Notes: generated by a model from the letters alone, not told the origin. Shown: positions 24,067 to 35,797, counted from the first letter of the stretch. The stretch: DNA of 64,000 bases from Mycolicibacterium fortuitum subsp. fortuitum (GCF_022179545.1 NZ_AP025518.1:1674001-1738000), one strand, 5' to 3'. Program-made: numbers and translations.

Positions 24067-25479
24067 ATGCGGTACTACTACTCGGCTGATGCGATCCGTG
24101 CCGCCGAAGCGCCGCTACTGGCATCACTGCCCGACGGAGTGCTGATGGGCCGCGCCGCCTATGGGCTGGCGACGGCGATCGCGACCGAGTTGAAGCTGCG
24201 TACCGGCGGTGTCGCCGGCCGACGGGTCTGTGCGGTGGTGGGTTCCGGTGACAACGGTGGCGATGCGCTGTGGGCGGCGACGTTCCTTCGCCGACGCGGA
24301 GCCGCAGCTGATGCGGTCCTGCTCAACCCCGAGAAGACTCACGCCAAAGGTCTGGCGGCGTTCCGGCACGCCGGGGGACGGGTGGTGTCCGGCATCTTTG
24401 CGGCAACCGATCTGGTGATCGACGGCGTTGTCGGTATCTCCGGGCGCGGTCCGCTGCGCGCCAACGCCGCAGCGGTATTCGAAGCCAACACCGCACCTGT
24501 GGTCGCCGTTGACATACCCAGTGGCCTCGATGTACAGACCGGCGCCGCCGACGGCCCGCATGTGCATGCCGTCCTGACCGTCACGTTCGGCGGCCTCAAA
24601 CCCGTGCATGCATTGGGTGAGTGCGGTCGCGTCGAGCTCGTCGACATCGGTCTGGATCTGACGCCGACCGATCTGGCCGGCCTGGAGGCAGCCGACGTCC
24701 GGAAGCTGTGGCCGATACCCGGCCCGCACGACGACAAGTACACCCAAGGTGTCACTGGCGTGGTGTCGGGTTCGGCGACCTACCCCGGTGCGGCGGTGTT
24801 GAGCACCGGCGCCGCGGTGGCCGCCACCTCCGGCATGGTCCGGTATGCGGGAAGCGCCGGCCCGCAGGTGCTTTCACACTGGCCCGAGGTGATCGCCGCA
24901 CCCAGTCCGCAGGACGCCGGGCGGGTCCAGGCCTGGGTGGTCGGGCCCGGACTCGGCACCGATGACACCGCGAAGGCCGCGCTGCGCTTCGCGCTCGAGT
25001 CCGAGCTGCCGGTGATCGTCGACGCCGACGGTCTCACCCTGCTCGCCGCCGACCCCGGCCTGCTCGCCGGACGTACCGCGCCGACCGTGCTCACCCCGCA
25101 TGCCGGGGAATTCGAACGGCTGGCAGGAGATCCGCCGGGCGCCGACCGTGTCGCTGCCGCACGCGGTCTGGCCGAGCGACTAGGTGCCACCGTGCTGCTC
25201 AAAGGCAATGTCACGGTCATCGCCGAACCCGGCGCCACGACCTATCTCAACCCCGCGGGCCAATCCTGGGCCGCCACAGCCGGATCCGGTGACGTGCTGT
25301 CCGGGATCATCGGATCCCTGCTGGCCGCCGGACTGCCACCCGGCGAAGCCGCCGCCGCAGCCGCATTCGTCCACGCCCGCGCCGCCAACCTGTCGGCGTC
25401 CGATCCCGGTCCCAACCCGGCGCCGACCTCGGCGTCACGCATCCTCGCCCACGTCCGCGCGGCGATCGCCGCGCTGTAG
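24067..25479 (+). CDS. nnr: Bifunctional NAD(P)H-hydrate epimerase / dehydratase
   Basis: 470 residues, Rv3433c-like. The N-terminal YjeF_N epimerase domain shows MRYYYSADAIRAAEAPLL and VVGSGDNGGDALWAATF. The C-terminal ribokinase-like dehydratase domain (from about residue 220) has VVGPGLGTDD, VDADGLTLLA, LTPHAGEFERL and TAGSGDVLSGIIGSLLAAGL. It repairs hydrated NADH and NADPH. It precedes gadB by 15 nt, so the two are likely co-transcribed. Confidence 0.95.
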   Translation: MRYYYSADAIRAAEAPLLASLPDGVLMGRAAYGLATAIATELKLRTGGVAGRRVCAVVGSGDNGGDALWAATFLRRRGAAADAVLLNPEKTHAKGLAAFRHAGGRVVSGIFAATDLVIDGVVGISGRGPLRANAAAVFEANTAPVVAVDIPSGLDVQTGAADGPHVHAVLTVTFGGLKPVHALGECGRVELVDIGLDLTPTDLAGLEAADVRKLWPIPGPHDDKYTQGVTGVVSGSATYPGAAVLSTGAAVAATSGMVRYAGSAGPQVLSHWPEVIAAPSPQDAGRVQAWVVGPGLGTDDTAKAALRFALESELPVIVDADGLTLLAADPGLLAGRTAPTVLTPHAGEFERLAGDPPGADRVAAARGLAERLGATVLLKGNVTVIAEPGATTYLNPAGQSWAATAGSGDVLSGIIGSLLAAGLPPGEAAAAAAFVHARAANLSASDPGPNPAPTSASRILAHVRAAIAAL

Positions 25480-25494
25480 AAGAAAAGGAATTCC

Positions 25495-26877
25495 ATGCCG
25501 CACAAGCACCATCGCGCCCCGCATATTTCACCGGCCTACACCGGCAGGCTGGCGATGGCGCCGGTTCCCTCGCTGCGCCTGCCCGACGACGCGATGGAAC
25601 CCGGTGCGGCGTACCGCTTCATCCACGACGAGCTCATGCTCGACGGCAGCTCGCGGTTGAACCTCGCGACGTTCGTCACCACGTGGATGGACCCCGAGGC
25701 CGAGAAGCTCATGGCCGAGACGTTCGACAAGAACATGATCGACAAGGACGAGTATCCGGCCACCGCGGCGATCGAGGCGCGCTGCGTGAGCATGGTTGCC
25801 GACCTGTTCCATGCCGAAGGGCTGAGTGACGACGATGCGTCGGCCGCATGCGGAGTCTCCACGATCGGATCCAGCGAGGCGGTGATGCTCGGCGGGCTGG
25901 CCATGAAATGGCGGTGGCGCGAGAAGGTGGGGAAGGACTGGAAGGGGCGCACCCCCAACCTCGTGATGGGTGCCAACGTCCAGGTGGTCTGGGAGAAGTT
26001 CTGCCGGTACTTCGACGTCGAACCGCGCTACCTGCCCATGGAGAACGGGCGCTACGTGATCACCCCCGAGCAGGTGCTCGACGCGGTCGACGAGGACACC
26101 ATCGGTGTCGTCGCGATCCTGGGCACCACCTACACCGGCGAGCTGGAGCCGATCGCCGAGATCTGCGCGGCCCTGGACCAGCTCTCGCAAGACAAGGGCC
26201 TGGACATCCCCGTGCACGTCGACGCCGCGAGCGGCGGATTCGTCGTCCCGTTCCTGCACCCCGACCTGGTGTGGGATTTCCGGTTGCCGCGCGTGGTGTC
26301 GATCAACGTCAGCGGTCACAAGTACGGCCTGACCTACCCGGGCATCGGCTTCGTGGTGTGGCGCAGCAAGGAGTACCTGCCCGAGGACCTGGTCTTCCGG
26401 GTCAATTACCTCGGTGGGGACATGCCGACCTTCACCCTGAACTTCTCCAGGCCCGGCAACCAGGTGGTGGGGCAGTACTACAACTTCCTGCGGCTGGGCC
26501 GGGCCGGGTACACCCAGGTGATGCAGTGCCTGTCGCAGACGGCGCGCTGGCTGGGCGACGAGCTGCGCGACAGTGAGCACTTCGAGCTGATCACCGATGG
26601 TTCGGCCATCCCGGTGGTCAGCTTCCGGCTCAAGGGAAAGCCGGGCTACACCGAGTTCGACGTGTCGGAGGGGCTGCGCTCCTTCGGCTGGCAGGTGCCG
26701 GCCTACACGATGCCCGAGGGCGCCACCGACGTCGTGGTGTTGCGGGTGGTCGTGCGCGAGGGATTCTCGGCCGATCTGGCCCGCGCGCTCAAGGAGGACA
26801 CCATCACGGTGCTCGGGCGACTCGACGCACTCAAGCCGCGTGGGGCGTTCAACGACCTGCAGCCGTTTGCGCACTAG
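25495..26877 (+). CDS. gadB: Glutamate decarboxylase
   Basis: 460 residues of the group II PLP decarboxylases. Visible: MAETFDKNMIDKDEYPATAA, CGVSTIGSSEAVMLGGLAMK, HVDAASGGFVVPF and the PLP lysine in NVSGHKYGLTYPG. It converts glutamate to GABA, consuming a proton, and contributes to acid tolerance or GABA supply. Length and motifs match Rv3432c. GABA made here could in principle feed the gabT-type aminotransferase at 9302, but they are not co-located as an operon. Confidence 0.97.
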   Translation: MPHKHHRAPHISPAYTGRLAMAPVPSLRLPDDAMEPGAAYRFIHDELMLDGSSRLNLATFVTTWMDPEAEKLMAETFDKNMIDKDEYPATAAIEARCVSMVADLFHAEGLSDDDASAACGVSTIGSSEAVMLGGLAMKWRWREKVGKDWKGRTPNLVMGANVQVVWEKFCRYFDVEPRYLPMENGRYVITPEQVLDAVDEDTIGVVAILGTTYTGELEPIAEICAALDQLSQDKGLDIPVHVDAASGGFVVPFLHPDLVWDFRLPRVVSINVSGHKYGLTYPGIGFVVWRSKEYLPEDLVFRVNYLGGDMPTFTLNFSRPGNQVVGQYYNFLRLGRAGYTQVMQCLSQTARWLGDELRDSEHFELITDGSAIPVVSFRLKGKPGYTEFDVSEGLRSFGWQVPAYTMPEGATDVVVLRVVVREGFSADLARALKEDTITVLGRLDALKPRGAFNDLQPFAH

Positions 26878-26946
26878 ATGGGCCGGGCCGGTCCGCTGAG
26901 CAGGCGGGATTTGTGCCTCTGGGACAATGGTCGGCGGTGATATGAC

Positions 26947-28116
26947 ATGCAGACGACCGAACGCGAGACATCGCTGATCCCGCACGCATCGCCGCAGGCG
27001 GTGGTGGATCTCGGCGCCATCGACCACAACGTCCGCCTGCTGCGTCAACATGCCGGTGACGCGCGGGTGATGGCCGTGGTCAAGGCCGACGCGTACGGAC
27101 ACGGCGCCGTCGAGGTGGGCAAGGCCGCACTGGCCGCCGGTGCCGCCGAGCTCGGGGTGGTGACGGTCGCCGAGGCAGTCGCACTGCGAGCCGGAGGCAT
27201 CACCGCCCCGGTGCTGTGCTGGCTGCATCCGCCGGGCACCGATTTCACGCCGGCGCTGGAAAACGATGTACAGATCGCGGTGTCCTCGGCGCGCCAGCTC
27301 GACGACGTGCTGACGGCTGTACGCCGGACGGGTCGGAGCGCGACCATCACGGTGAAGGTCGACACCGGCCTGAGCCGCAACGGCGTGAGTCCGGCCGACT
27401 TTCCCGCGATGGTCACCACGCTCGGCCGCGCCCAAGCCGACGGGGAGATCCGGGTGCGCGGCATCATGAGTCACCTGGTGCACGGCGACGATCCCGACAA
27501 CCCGTTCAACGAGCTGCAGGGCAAACGCCTGACCGCGATGCGCGAGCAGGCCGCCGAGCAGGGTGTGGTGTTCGAGGTGGCGCACATCGCCAACTCGCCC
27601 GCTGCGATGACGCGTCCGGATCTGGCTTTCGACATGGTCCGGCCCGGTATCGCGGTCTACGGGCTCAGCCCCATCCCCGAGCGCGGCGACATGGGACTGA
27701 TCCCCGCCATGACATTGAAATGCCCTGTCGCACTGGTCCGTTCGATTCGCGCCGGTGACGGAGTGTCCTATGGTCACCGGTGGATCGCGGACCGCGACAC
27801 CATGCTGGCGTTGCTGCCGGTGGGCTACGCAGACGGCATCTTCCGCTCGTTGAGCGGGCGGATCGAGGTGCTGATCAAGGGCAGACGTCGACAGGCCGTC
27901 GGGCGGATCTGCATGGATCAGTTCGTCGTCGATCTCGGTCCGGATGCCGCCGACGTGGCCGAAGGTGACGAAGCGATCCTGTTCGGGCCCGGCACATCCG
28001 GTGAACAGACCGCCCAGGACTGGGCCGAACTGCTCGGCACCATCAACTACGAAGTGGTCACCAGCCCGCGGGGACGGATCACCCGCAGCTACGTGCAGGC
28101 AGGTCGCGAGCGTTGA
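26947..28116 (+). CDS. alr: Alanine racemase
   Basis: 389 residues. PLP lysine Lys46 lies in [12 protein letters not shown]; the second catalytic base Tyr is in [20 protein letters not shown] and [12 protein letters not shown] are also canonical. It supplies D-alanine for peptidoglycan and is the target of cycloserine. It heads a chain of overlapping genes (hydrolase, tsaE, tsaB, rimI, tsaD, NTF2-like). It lies 69 nt after gadB and may have its own promoter there. Confidence 0.97.
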   Translation: MQTTERETSLIPHASPQAVVDLGAIDHNVRLLRQHAGDARVMAVVKADAYGHGAVEVGKAALAAGAAELGVVTVAEAVALRAGGITAPVLCWLHPPGTDFTPALENDVQIAVSSARQLDDVLTAVRRTGRSATITVKVDTGLSRNGVSPADFPAMVTTLGRAQADGEIRVRGIMSHLVHGDDPDNPFNELQGKRLTAMREQAAEQGVVFEVAHIANSPAAMTRPDLAFDMVRPGIAVYGLSPIPERGDMGLIPAMTLKCPVALVRSIRAGDGVSYGHRWIADRDTMLALLPVGYADGIFRSLSGRIEVLIKGRRRQAVGRICMDQFVVDLGPDAADVAEGDEAILFGPGTSGEQTAQDWAELLGTINYEVVTSPRGRITRSYVQAGRER

Positions 28117-29201
28117 GTCGCAATGCCCAGTGGCTGGCCGGTGCGGCTGGGCTCACCGCCGTGGGCACGGTGGCCGGTCGGACGGTGGCGCGGTCTCTGA
28201 CTCGGCGCAGCACCGGTGAGGATCCCTACCTGGGTGAGGATTTCGAGCGTCTGGACGCCGACCGCAGTTCGGTGGTGACGACAGATGACGGGGTGCCGCT
28301 GGCCGTGCGTGAGGTCGGCCCCAACGACGCGCCGCTGACGGTTGTGTTCGCCCACGGATTCTGTTTGCGCATGGGCGCCTTCTACTTTCAGCGCACCCGA
28401 CTGGCCGAACAGTGGGGTCCGCAGGTGCGGATGGTGTTCTACGACCAGCGCGGCCATGGTCAGTCGGGGACTGCCCCGCCGGACACCTACACCGTCGAAC
28501 AACTCGGACGTGACCTGGAAGCCGTTCTGGCCGTGACGGTTCCACGAGGCCCGGCCGTGCTGGTCGGGCATTCGATGGGCGGCATGACGGTCCTCTCGCA
28601 CGCCCGGCAGTTCCCGCACCGCTACCCGAAGCAGATCGTCGGTGCCGCCGTGATCTCCTCGGCGGTCGAAGGTGTGGCGCGCTCACCGCTGGGCGAGATC
28701 TTGCGCAACCCGGCACTGGAGGCGGTGCGGTTCCTGGCCCGCTACGCCCCCGGTGCGGTGCACCGCACTCGCGGCGCGGCCCGGTCGGTGATCGGGCCGA
28801 TCCTGCGAGCCGCGTCCTACGGCGACGAGGCGGTCAGCCCGAGCGTGGTCGAGTTCTCCCAACGGATGATGCACGGCACCTCGATCACCACCCTGGTCGA
28901 ATTCCTGCACGCCCTCGAAGTGCACGACGAGGCCGGTGCCTTGCGGGTGCTGGCCAAGGTGCCGACACTGATCGCCTGTGGTGACCGGGACCTGCTCACG
29001 CCAATGGAATACTCGAAGGCCATGGCCGCACAGCTACCCCGCTCCGAACTGGTGATCGTCGGGGGAGCCGGTCATCTGGTCCAGCTTGAGGAGCCCCTGG
29101 TGATCGACGATGCACTGGTCCGCCTGGTGGAGCGGGCCACGCCCTCCAAACTGGTCACGCTGTCCCGCCGGGTCCGCGATCGGGTCCGGTTCCGTGGCTG
29201 A
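28113..29201 (+). CDS. Alpha/beta hydrolase embedded in the alr-tsaE operon
   Basis: 362 residues starting at a TTG that overlaps the alr stop by 4 nt (TTGA). Nucleophile elbow [16 protein letters not shown], oxyanion [13 protein letters not shown], acid in [13 protein letters not shown] and His in [12 protein letters not shown]: an intact triad. The N-terminal 30 residues are small and mildly hydrophobic ([16 protein letters not shown]) and could be a membrane anchor. The gene overlaps tsaE by 8 nt. Its role in this operon is unknown; mycobacterial homologues are kept in the same place. Confidence 0.9.
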   Translation: MSRNAQWLAGAAGLTAVGTVAGRTVARSLTRRSTGEDPYLGEDFERLDADRSSVVTTDDGVPLAVREVGPNDAPLTVVFAHGFCLRMGAFYFQRTRLAEQWGPQVRMVFYDQRGHGQSGTAPPDTYTVEQLGRDLEAVLAVTVPRGPAVLVGHSMGGMTVLSHARQFPHRYPKQIVGAAVISSAVEGVARSPLGEILRNPALEAVRFLARYAPGAVHRTRGAARSVIGPILRAASYGDEAVSPSVVEFSQRMMHGTSITTLVEFLHALEVHDEAGALRVLAKVPTLIACGDRDLLTPMEYSKAMAAQLPRSELVIVGGAGHLVQLEEPLVIDDALVRLVERATPSKLVTLSRRVRDRVRFRG

Positions 29202-29661
29202 GCGCAGCGGCGGCACCGCCGAGCTGGCCACTGCCGAGGACACCATCGCCCTGGGCGCGACGCTGGGCGCCGGGTTAAAAGCCGGTGACGTGGTGGTGCT
29301 GTCGGGGCCGCTGGGTGCAGGCAAGACGGTGATGGCCAAGGGCATCGCTCAGGCGATGGATGTCGACGGGCCGGTGGTCTCACCCACGTTCGTGCTGGCC
29401 AGGGTGCATCGCGCCCGGCAGGCAGGCCGCCCGGCGATGGTGCACGTGGACATGTACCGGCTGCTCGACCATCCAGGTGTGGACCTGTTGGGTGAGCTCG
29501 ATGCGCTCGACCTCGACACCGACCTGGACGACGCCGTGGTGGTCGTCGAGTGGGGCGAGGGGCTCGCCGAAAGGCTTTCCGATCATCATCTGGACATCCG
29601 CATCGAACGCGATACCGACACCGAGACGCGCACGGTGATCTGGCAGTGGAGCGCCCCATGA
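29194..29661 (+). CDS. tsaE: tRNA t6A biosynthesis ATPase TsaE
   Basis: 155 residues from a GTG at 29194, overlapping the hydrolase by 8 nt. Walker A is LSGPLGAGKTVMAKGIAQ, followed by SPTFVLARVH and VHVDMYRLLDH, which are hallmarks of the TsaE/YjeE family. It works with TsaB and TsaD in threonylcarbamoylation of tRNA A37. The ATG of tsaB overlaps its stop. Confidence 0.96.
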   Translation: MAERSGGTAELATAEDTIALGATLGAGLKAGDVVVLSGPLGAGKTVMAKGIAQAMDVDGPVVSPTFVLARVHRARQAGRPAMVHVDMYRLLDHPGVDLLGELDALDLDTDLDDAVVVVEWGEGLAERLSDHHLDIRIERDTDTETRTVIWQWSAP

Positions 29662-30302
29662 ACATCTTGACCATCGACACCGCGACCCCGGCGGTCACCG
29701 CCGGTGTGGTCCACCGCGCCGAGGACGGTGTTGTGCGGACTCTGGCGGAGCGGGTCACGGTCGATGCCCGCGCCCACGCCGAACAGCTCACCCCGAACGT
29801 GCTCGGTGCTGTCTCCGATGCCGGAATCACCGTGGGTGACCTCGAGGCCGTCGTCGTCGGCTGCGGACCGGGCCCTTTTACCGGGCTGCGGGTGGGGATG
29901 GCCAGCGCTGCGGCGTTCGGTCATGCGCTGGGCGTTCCGGTGCACGGGGTGTGCAGTCTGGACGCCATCGGTGTCCACACCGACGGCGAGGTGCTGGTGG
30001 TCACAGATGCGCGCCGCCGCGAGGTGTACTGGGCGCGCTACCGCGACGGCGTCCGCGTCGAGGGTCCCGCTGTCAATGCGCCTGCCGACGTCGAACCGGA
30101 TTCCTCAGCTGCGGTGGCCGGCTCACCTGACCATGCGGCACTGTTCGCGCTGCCACGCCTCGATGTGGTCTACCCGACCCCGGCCGGACTGGTCCGCGCA
30201 GTCTCCGACTGGGGCGATCCACAGCCGCTGGTGCCGCTATACCTGCGCCGTCCCGACGCGAAACCCTCTGTGTCCAAAACTTCTGTGGCGGTGCGGAAAT
30301 GA
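29658..30302 (+). CDS. tsaB: tRNA t6A biosynthesis protein TsaB
   Basis: 214 residues; start ATG overlaps the tsaE stop by 4 nt. ASKHA fold with MNILTIDTATPAVTAG and VGCGPGPFTGLRVGMA. TsaB is the inactive paralogue of TsaD, forming the TsaB-TsaD heterodimer. It overlaps rimI by 4 nt. Confidence 0.96.
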   Translation: MNILTIDTATPAVTAGVVHRAEDGVVRTLAERVTVDARAHAEQLTPNVLGAVSDAGITVGDLEAVVVGCGPGPFTGLRVGMASAAAFGHALGVPVHGVCSLDAIGVHTDGEVLVVTDARRREVYWARYRDGVRVEGPAVNAPADVEPDSSAAVAGSPDHAALFALPRLDVVYPTPAGLVRAVSDWGDPQPLVPLYLRRPDAKPSVSKTSVAVRK

Positions 30303-30760
30303 CCGTGTTCGATGCACTCACCCGCGCCGATGCGACGCGGTGCGCCGAGCTGGAGGCCAAACTGTTTGCCGGCGACGATCCGTGGCCGGCCCGGGCGTTC
30401 CTGGCCGAACTCGACGCCAAGCACAATCGCTACATCGCGGCCCGCAGCGACGGCGTGCTCGTCGGCTACGCCGGAATCGCGCGGCTGGGCCGCATGCGGC
30501 CGTACGAGTACGAGATCCACACCATCGGCGTCGACCCTGAATTCCAAGGGCAGGGAATCGGACGCCGACTGCTCGACGACATGCTCGAATTCGCTTCTGG
30601 CGGAACCGTTTTCCTGGAGGTCCGCACCGACAACGAACCGGCCATCGCGCTGTACGAAAGCGCCGGATTCGTCAACATCGGCCTGCGCAAACGCTACTAC
30701 CGCGCCAGCGGAGCCGACGCCTACACCATGCAACGCCTTCCCCAAGGGGGCCTGACGTGA
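30299..30760 (+). CDS. rimI: Ribosomal-protein-S18-alanine N-acetyltransferase-like GNAT
   Basis: 153 residues of the GNAT fold. The acetyl-CoA loop is [17 protein letters not shown], with [18 protein letters not shown] after it, as in RimI. It lies between tsaB and tsaD with 4-nt overlaps on both sides, the usual mycobacterial order. It acetylates protein N-termini; the S18 target is known from E. coli. Confidence 0.93.
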   Translation: MTVFDALTRADATRCAELEAKLFAGDDPWPARAFLAELDAKHNRYIAARSDGVLVGYAGIARLGRMRPYEYEIHTIGVDPEFQGQGIGRRLLDDMLEFASGGTVFLEVRTDNEPAIALYESAGFVNIGLRKRYYRASGADAYTMQRLPQGGLT

Positions 30761-31779
30761 TCATCCTCGCCATCGAAAGTTCTTGTGACGAAACGGGAGT
30801 CGGCATCGCCGAGCTCGCCGACGACGGCACCGTAAAGCTCCTCGCCGACGAGGTCGCCTCCAGCGTCGACGAGCACGCCCGCTACGGCGGCGTCGTCCCC
30901 GAGATCGCCTCGCGCGCCCACCTGGAAGCGCTGGGGCCCACCATGCGCCGCGCCCTCGATGCCGCCGGCATCGAGCGGCCCGACGTCGTCGCCGCGACCA
31001 TCGGCCCCGGACTGGCCGGCGCACTGCTGGTCGGGGTGGCCGCCGCCAAGGCCTACGCGGCCGGCTGGAACGTCCCGTTCTACGGGGTCAACCACCTGGG
31101 CGGGCATCTGGCCGCTGATGTGTACGACCACGGGCCGCTGCCCGAGAGTGTGGGTCTGCTGGTCTCCGGTGGGCACACCCATCTGCTGCATGTCCGGTCG
31201 CTCGGGCAGCCCATCATCGAGCTCGGCAGCACCGTCGACGACGCCGCGGGAGAGGCCTATGACAAGGTGGCCCGGCTGCTCGGCCTGGGGTACCCGGGCG
31301 GACGGGTACTCGACGAGCTGGCCCGCACCGGCGACCGCGACGCCATCGTCTTCCCGCGGGGCATGACCGGGCCACGCGACGACCCGTACGTGTTCAGCTT
31401 CTCGGGCCTCAAGACTGCGGTGGCCCGGTATGTGGAGGCACATCCGGAGGCCTCCCAGGCCGATGTCGCGGCCGGCTTCCAGGAGGCCGTCGCCGATGTG
31501 CTGACCGCCAAGGCCGTCCGCGCCGCCACCGACCTCGGGGTATCCACCCTGCTGATCGCGGGCGGGGTGGCGGCCAACTCGCGGCTGCGTGAACTCGCCG
31601 AGGAACGCTGCGCGGCAGCGGGTCTGACGCTGCGGGTGCCGCGGCCGAGGCTGTGCACCGACAACGGTGCGATGATCGCCTCGTTCGCGGCACATCTGAT
31701 CGCCGCCGGGGCAGATCCCTCGCCGTTGGACGCGGCCAGCGATCCGGGATTGCCGGTGGTCAAAGGGCAGGTGGCATGA
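30757..31779 (+). CDS. tsaD: tRNA N6-adenosine threonylcarbamoyltransferase TsaD
   Basis: 340 residues. Starts [17 protein letters not shown]; metal-binding His pair in [11 protein letters not shown]; also [27 protein letters not shown] and [13 protein letters not shown]. It transfers the threonylcarbamoyl group to A37 of ANN-decoding tRNAs. Formerly gcp. Overlaps rimI and the NTF2-like gene by 4 nt each. Confidence 0.97.
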   Translation: MIILAIESSCDETGVGIAELADDGTVKLLADEVASSVDEHARYGGVVPEIASRAHLEALGPTMRRALDAAGIERPDVVAATIGPGLAGALLVGVAAAKAYAAGWNVPFYGVNHLGGHLAADVYDHGPLPESVGLLVSGGHTHLLHVRSLGQPIIELGSTVDDAAGEAYDKVARLLGLGYPGGRVLDELARTGDRDAIVFPRGMTGPRDDPYVFSFSGLKTAVARYVEAHPEASQADVAAGFQEAVADVLTAKAVRAATDLGVSTLLIAGGVAANSRLRELAEERCAAAGLTLRVPRPRLCTDNGAMIASFAAHLIAAGADPSPLDAASDPGLPVVKGQVA

Positions 31780-32201
31780 GCGTCGCGGACAAGCTCGAGG
31801 TCACCGAGCTGCTGTACCGCTATGCCGAGCTGATCGACGCCGGCGACTTCGACGGGGTGGGCGAGCTGCTCGGCCGCGGTGAGTTCATGGGCGTGGCGGG
31901 AGCTTCGGCGATTGCCAAGCTGTTCGAGTCGACCACGCGCCGCTTCCCTGACCACGGCAACACCCCACGGACGCGGCATCTCGTGCTCAACCCGGTCATC
32001 GACATCGACGGCGAGCACGCCACGTCGCGCTCCACCTTCTGCGTGGTGCAGACCACCGAAACCGTTCCGCTGCAGCCCATCGTGGTCGGCCGCTATTTCG
32101 ATGCGTTCGCCCGCGACGACACCGGCTGGTACTTCTGCGACCGCAGGGTCGATGTGGAGATGGTCGGAGACGTGTCCGCGCATCTGAACGTCGCCTTGTA
32201 G
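31776..32201 (+). CDS. NTF2-like (SnoaL) fold protein
   Basis: 141 residues; ATG overlaps the tsaD stop. The pattern [27 protein letters not shown] followed by [23 protein letters not shown] and [18 protein letters not shown] matches the SnoaL-like domain of the NTF2 superfamily. Family members are isomerases, dehydratases or binding proteins. Last gene of the alr-tsaD chain; function unknown. Confidence 0.85.
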   Translation: MSVADKLEVTELLYRYAELIDAGDFDGVGELLGRGEFMGVAGASAIAKLFESTTRRFPDHGNTPRTRHLVLNPVIDIDGEHATSRSTFCVVQTTETVPLQPIVVGRYFDAFARDDTGWYFCDRRVDVEMVGDVSAHLNVAL

Positions 32202-32225
32202 CGACAACTAGCTGTACTGACAAAA

Positions 32226-33518
32226 CTAGGCGGCCGCGTGCATCCGCACGACGTGGATGTCGCTGGTCAACACGCGTACTCCGGTCGGCAACGGGGGAGC
32301 CGTACTTCGATAGGTCCGGCCCGTCGGAGTGGTGAGTTCCGTGCTGTGCCGGCCGTAACGGTCGTAGACCGTCGTGGTCTTCCAGTCCCCGTATTCCTTG
32401 GTGTAATTGCACCGTTCGCAGAGCCCCTGCCCGTTCACAGCGCTGGTCGTGCCGCCATCGGCGTGCCGGCTGATGTGGTCGATGTGCCGGATCGGGGCGT
32501 CGCAGTACGGGGTGCGGCAAGTCTGGTCGCGCAATTTGATGAACCAGCGCAGGCCGTTGGGGAACTTGCGGGCCGCGGAATCCATGGCCACCAGCTTGCC
32601 GGTGCCGGGATCGGCGTACAGCCGGCGAACCGCCGCCTCGACCTCTGGGTCGAGTACCGCCGCCCAGGTCATCTGCCGGGCCACTTCCGCCGGGATCGGG
32701 CCATATCCGTCGAGAATGGCCGGTTCGGTGCCTTGGGCCAACAAGCTCTCGTCCGAGATCACCAGATTCGCGGTGACTGGCACCGGGGCGTTGACTTCAC
32801 GGCCGGTGATGCGTTGATAGAAGGCATCGGCCATCAACTGGCCGCGCCCGCCCAATCCCGTTCCGGCAGCGACGGCGTCGGAGGCAGCGGCATCAGCCAG
32901 TGCCTGCAGCGACTGATGCACCACGCTGCCTTCGGCAGCAGTCAGCAAGGCCGTCACGTAGACCATGCTGTGCGGGGCGGGACGAACCGTGACGGTGCGG
33001 TCGGACTGGTGGCGGCTGATGCGATTCATGACGGCGTCGTGGTCGAGTCGAAAGGCGACGCGCCCGGCTGCGGCGTCGACTTTCCGGTCCCCGAGGCCGT
33101 CCAGCCGTTCCGGGTCCGCGCAGAGTTCGGCGTCCATCGTGCGGCGGTCCGCCGGCGTCAGGCAGGCGGCATGCTCGGCGATGATCATCGCCCGGGTTTC
33201 GGTAAGCACCCCGGACTCCAGCGCGGCGAGGGTGTAGGGCATGTCGTCGACCAGGATCCGGGAGCTTTTCAGGTATCTGGCTCCGTGCCACGGCGAGGCC
33301 TTTCGGGCCAGGCCGACCTCGGAGGCCAGACCTCTGCCTCGCTGGTCAGCCGGGACGCCCTCGGCGGCCTTGCGGGCATGGCGTTTGGCTTCCAGCATCG
33401 CCGTCACGCGAGCCTGCCCGGCCGCGATGCCGGCGGCGGCCCGGTTCATCGCGGCGAGCTGATCGACCAACGCCTCTTCGCCGGCGTTGAGATCGATCAC
33501 GAAGCCTGTTTCGAACAT
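32226..33518 (-). CDS. DUF222 / 13E12-repeat HNH endonuclease-like protein, SOS-controlled
   Basis: 430 residues from the ATG at 33518. The N-terminal two-thirds is DUF222 (LVDQLAAMNRAAAGIAAGQA, PWHGARYLKSSRIL). The C-terminal HNH module is DQTCRTPYCDAPIRHIDHIS, then HADGGTTSAVNGQGLCERCN, with two Cys pairs for zinc and the catalytic His/Asn. This is the 13E12 repeat family known from M. tuberculosis, several members of which carry SOS boxes. A perfect SOS box spans the start codon here. Convergent with the NTF2-like gene. Presumed DNase or mobile homing-like element; function unproven. Confidence 0.9.
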   Translation of the reverse strand: MFETGFVIDLNAGEEALVDQLAAMNRAAAGIAAGQARVTAMLEAKRHARKAAEGVPADQRGRGLASEVGLARKASPWHGARYLKSSRILVDDMPYTLAALESGVLTETRAMIIAEHAACLTPADRRTMDAELCADPERLDGLGDRKVDAAAGRVAFRLDHDAVMNRISRHQSDRTVTVRPAPHSMVYVTALLTAAEGSVVHQSLQALADAAASDAVAAGTGLGGRGQLMADAFYQRITGREVNAPVPVTANLVISDESLLAQGTEPAILDGYGPIPAEVARQMTWAAVLDPEVEAAVRRLYADPGTGKLVAMDSAARKFPNGLRWFIKLRDQTCRTPYCDAPIRHIDHISRHADGGTTSAVNGQGLCERCNYTKEYGDWKTTTVYDRYGRHSTELTTPTGRTYRSTAPPLPTGVRVLTSDIHVVRMHAAA

Positions 33519-33526
33519 ACGTTCGA
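33511..33526. promoter_or_regulatory. LexA binding site (SOS box)
   Basis: TCGAAC-ATAC-GTTCGA is an exact match to the mycobacterial SOS box TCGAAC-N4-GTTCGA. It covers the start codon of the HNH gene, so LexA bound here would block its initiation region directly. It lies about 250 nt upstream of groES on the other strand. Confidence 0.9.
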
Positions 33527-33612
33527 TATTAATGCGTTCGTGGTGCCCTCCGCAACGGTCGACAGGTCCGAGTTTGCAAGAGTGGGCAACAGGCACAACC
33601 CACCCTTGAGTG

Positions 33613-33639
33613 CTAGCACTCGCATGTATAGAGTGCTAG
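33613..33639. promoter_or_regulatory. CIRCE element (HrcA operator) for groES-groEL1
   Basis: CTAGCACTC-N9-GAGTGCTAG, a perfect 9-9-9 CIRCE, sits 138 nt upstream of groES. Its left arm is also part of a 14-bp perfect palindrome GAGTGCTAGCACTC (33608-33621), and a TATAGA -10-like sequence lies in the spacer and right arm. HrcA would repress transcription until heat shock. Confidence 0.93.
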
Positions 33640-33777
33640 GTGGCACGCGGCCAACCCCCAGCGCCGGCACCCGCGACGACGGAGCGAGGGGCACGGGCGC
33701 ATGCCGAACACCTGGTTAACCCGAGGGCCCCGGAGCACACCGGGACTCGAACCCAAACAAAGTGGAGGGCTTCCATC

Positions 33778-34077
33778 GTGGCAGTCAACATCAAGCCACT
33801 CGAGGACAAGATCCTCGTTCAGGCCAACGCGGCCGAGACCACGACCGCTTCCGGTCTGGTCATCCCCGACACCGCCAAGGAAAAGCCGCAGGAAGGCACC
33901 GTCGTCGCAGTTGGCCCCGGCCGCTGGGATGAGGACGGCGAGAAGCGGATCCCCCTGGACGTTGCCGAGGGTGACACCGTCATCTACAGCAAGTACGGCG
34001 GCACCGAGATCAAGTACAACGGCGAGGAGTACCTGATCCTGTCCGCTCGCGACGTGCTGGCTGTCGTCGCCAAGTAA
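33778..34077 (+). CDS. groES: Co-chaperonin GroES
   Basis: 99 residues from a GTG with GTGGAGGGC upstream. [13 protein letters not shown], the mobile loop ([19 protein letters not shown]) and [20 protein letters not shown] are canonical. It caps the GroEL ring. Transcribed with groEL1 under CIRCE/HrcA control, separated from it by an 86-nt gap that carries a strong hairpin. Confidence 0.98.
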   Translation: MAVNIKPLEDKILVQANAAETTTASGLVIPDTAKEKPQEGTVVAVGPGRWDEDGEKRIPLDVAEGDTVIYSKYGGTEIKYNGEEYLILSARDVLAVVAK

Positions 34078-34089
34078 GTACTCGTGCGA

Positions 34090-34135
34090 CCGCCCCGGAG
34101 ATCCCCGTGTCCAGCACGGGCGGTTTCCGGGGCGG
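34090..34135 (+). other. Intercistronic hairpin between groES and groEL1
   Basis: Outer arms CCGCCCCGGA (34090-34099) and TCCGGGGCGG (34126-34135) enclose an inner stem CCCGTG/CACGGG with a 5-nt loop. No T-run follows and groEL1 starts 28 nt downstream, so read-through must occur. A role as mRNA processing or stability element, or partial terminator setting the GroES:GroEL ratio, is likely; processing of the M. tuberculosis groESL1 message in this gap has been reported as I recall. Confidence 0.7.
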
Positions 34136-34154
34136 TATGCGTTAGGAGTCATGA

Positions 34155-35783
<1,629 letters not shown>

Positions 35784-35797
35784 GTAGTTCCGTAAAG

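Noticed and set aside
25528..27777. 749-codon minus-strand open frame opposite gadB and alr
   Set aside because: Antisense shadow of two well-supported genes; its translation is His/Gln/Arg/Val-rich with no recognisable domain.
32238..33719. 493-codon plus-strand frame opposite the HNH gene
   Set aside because: Shadow of the DUF222-HNH gene, whose Cys/His motifs and SOS box support the minus strand.
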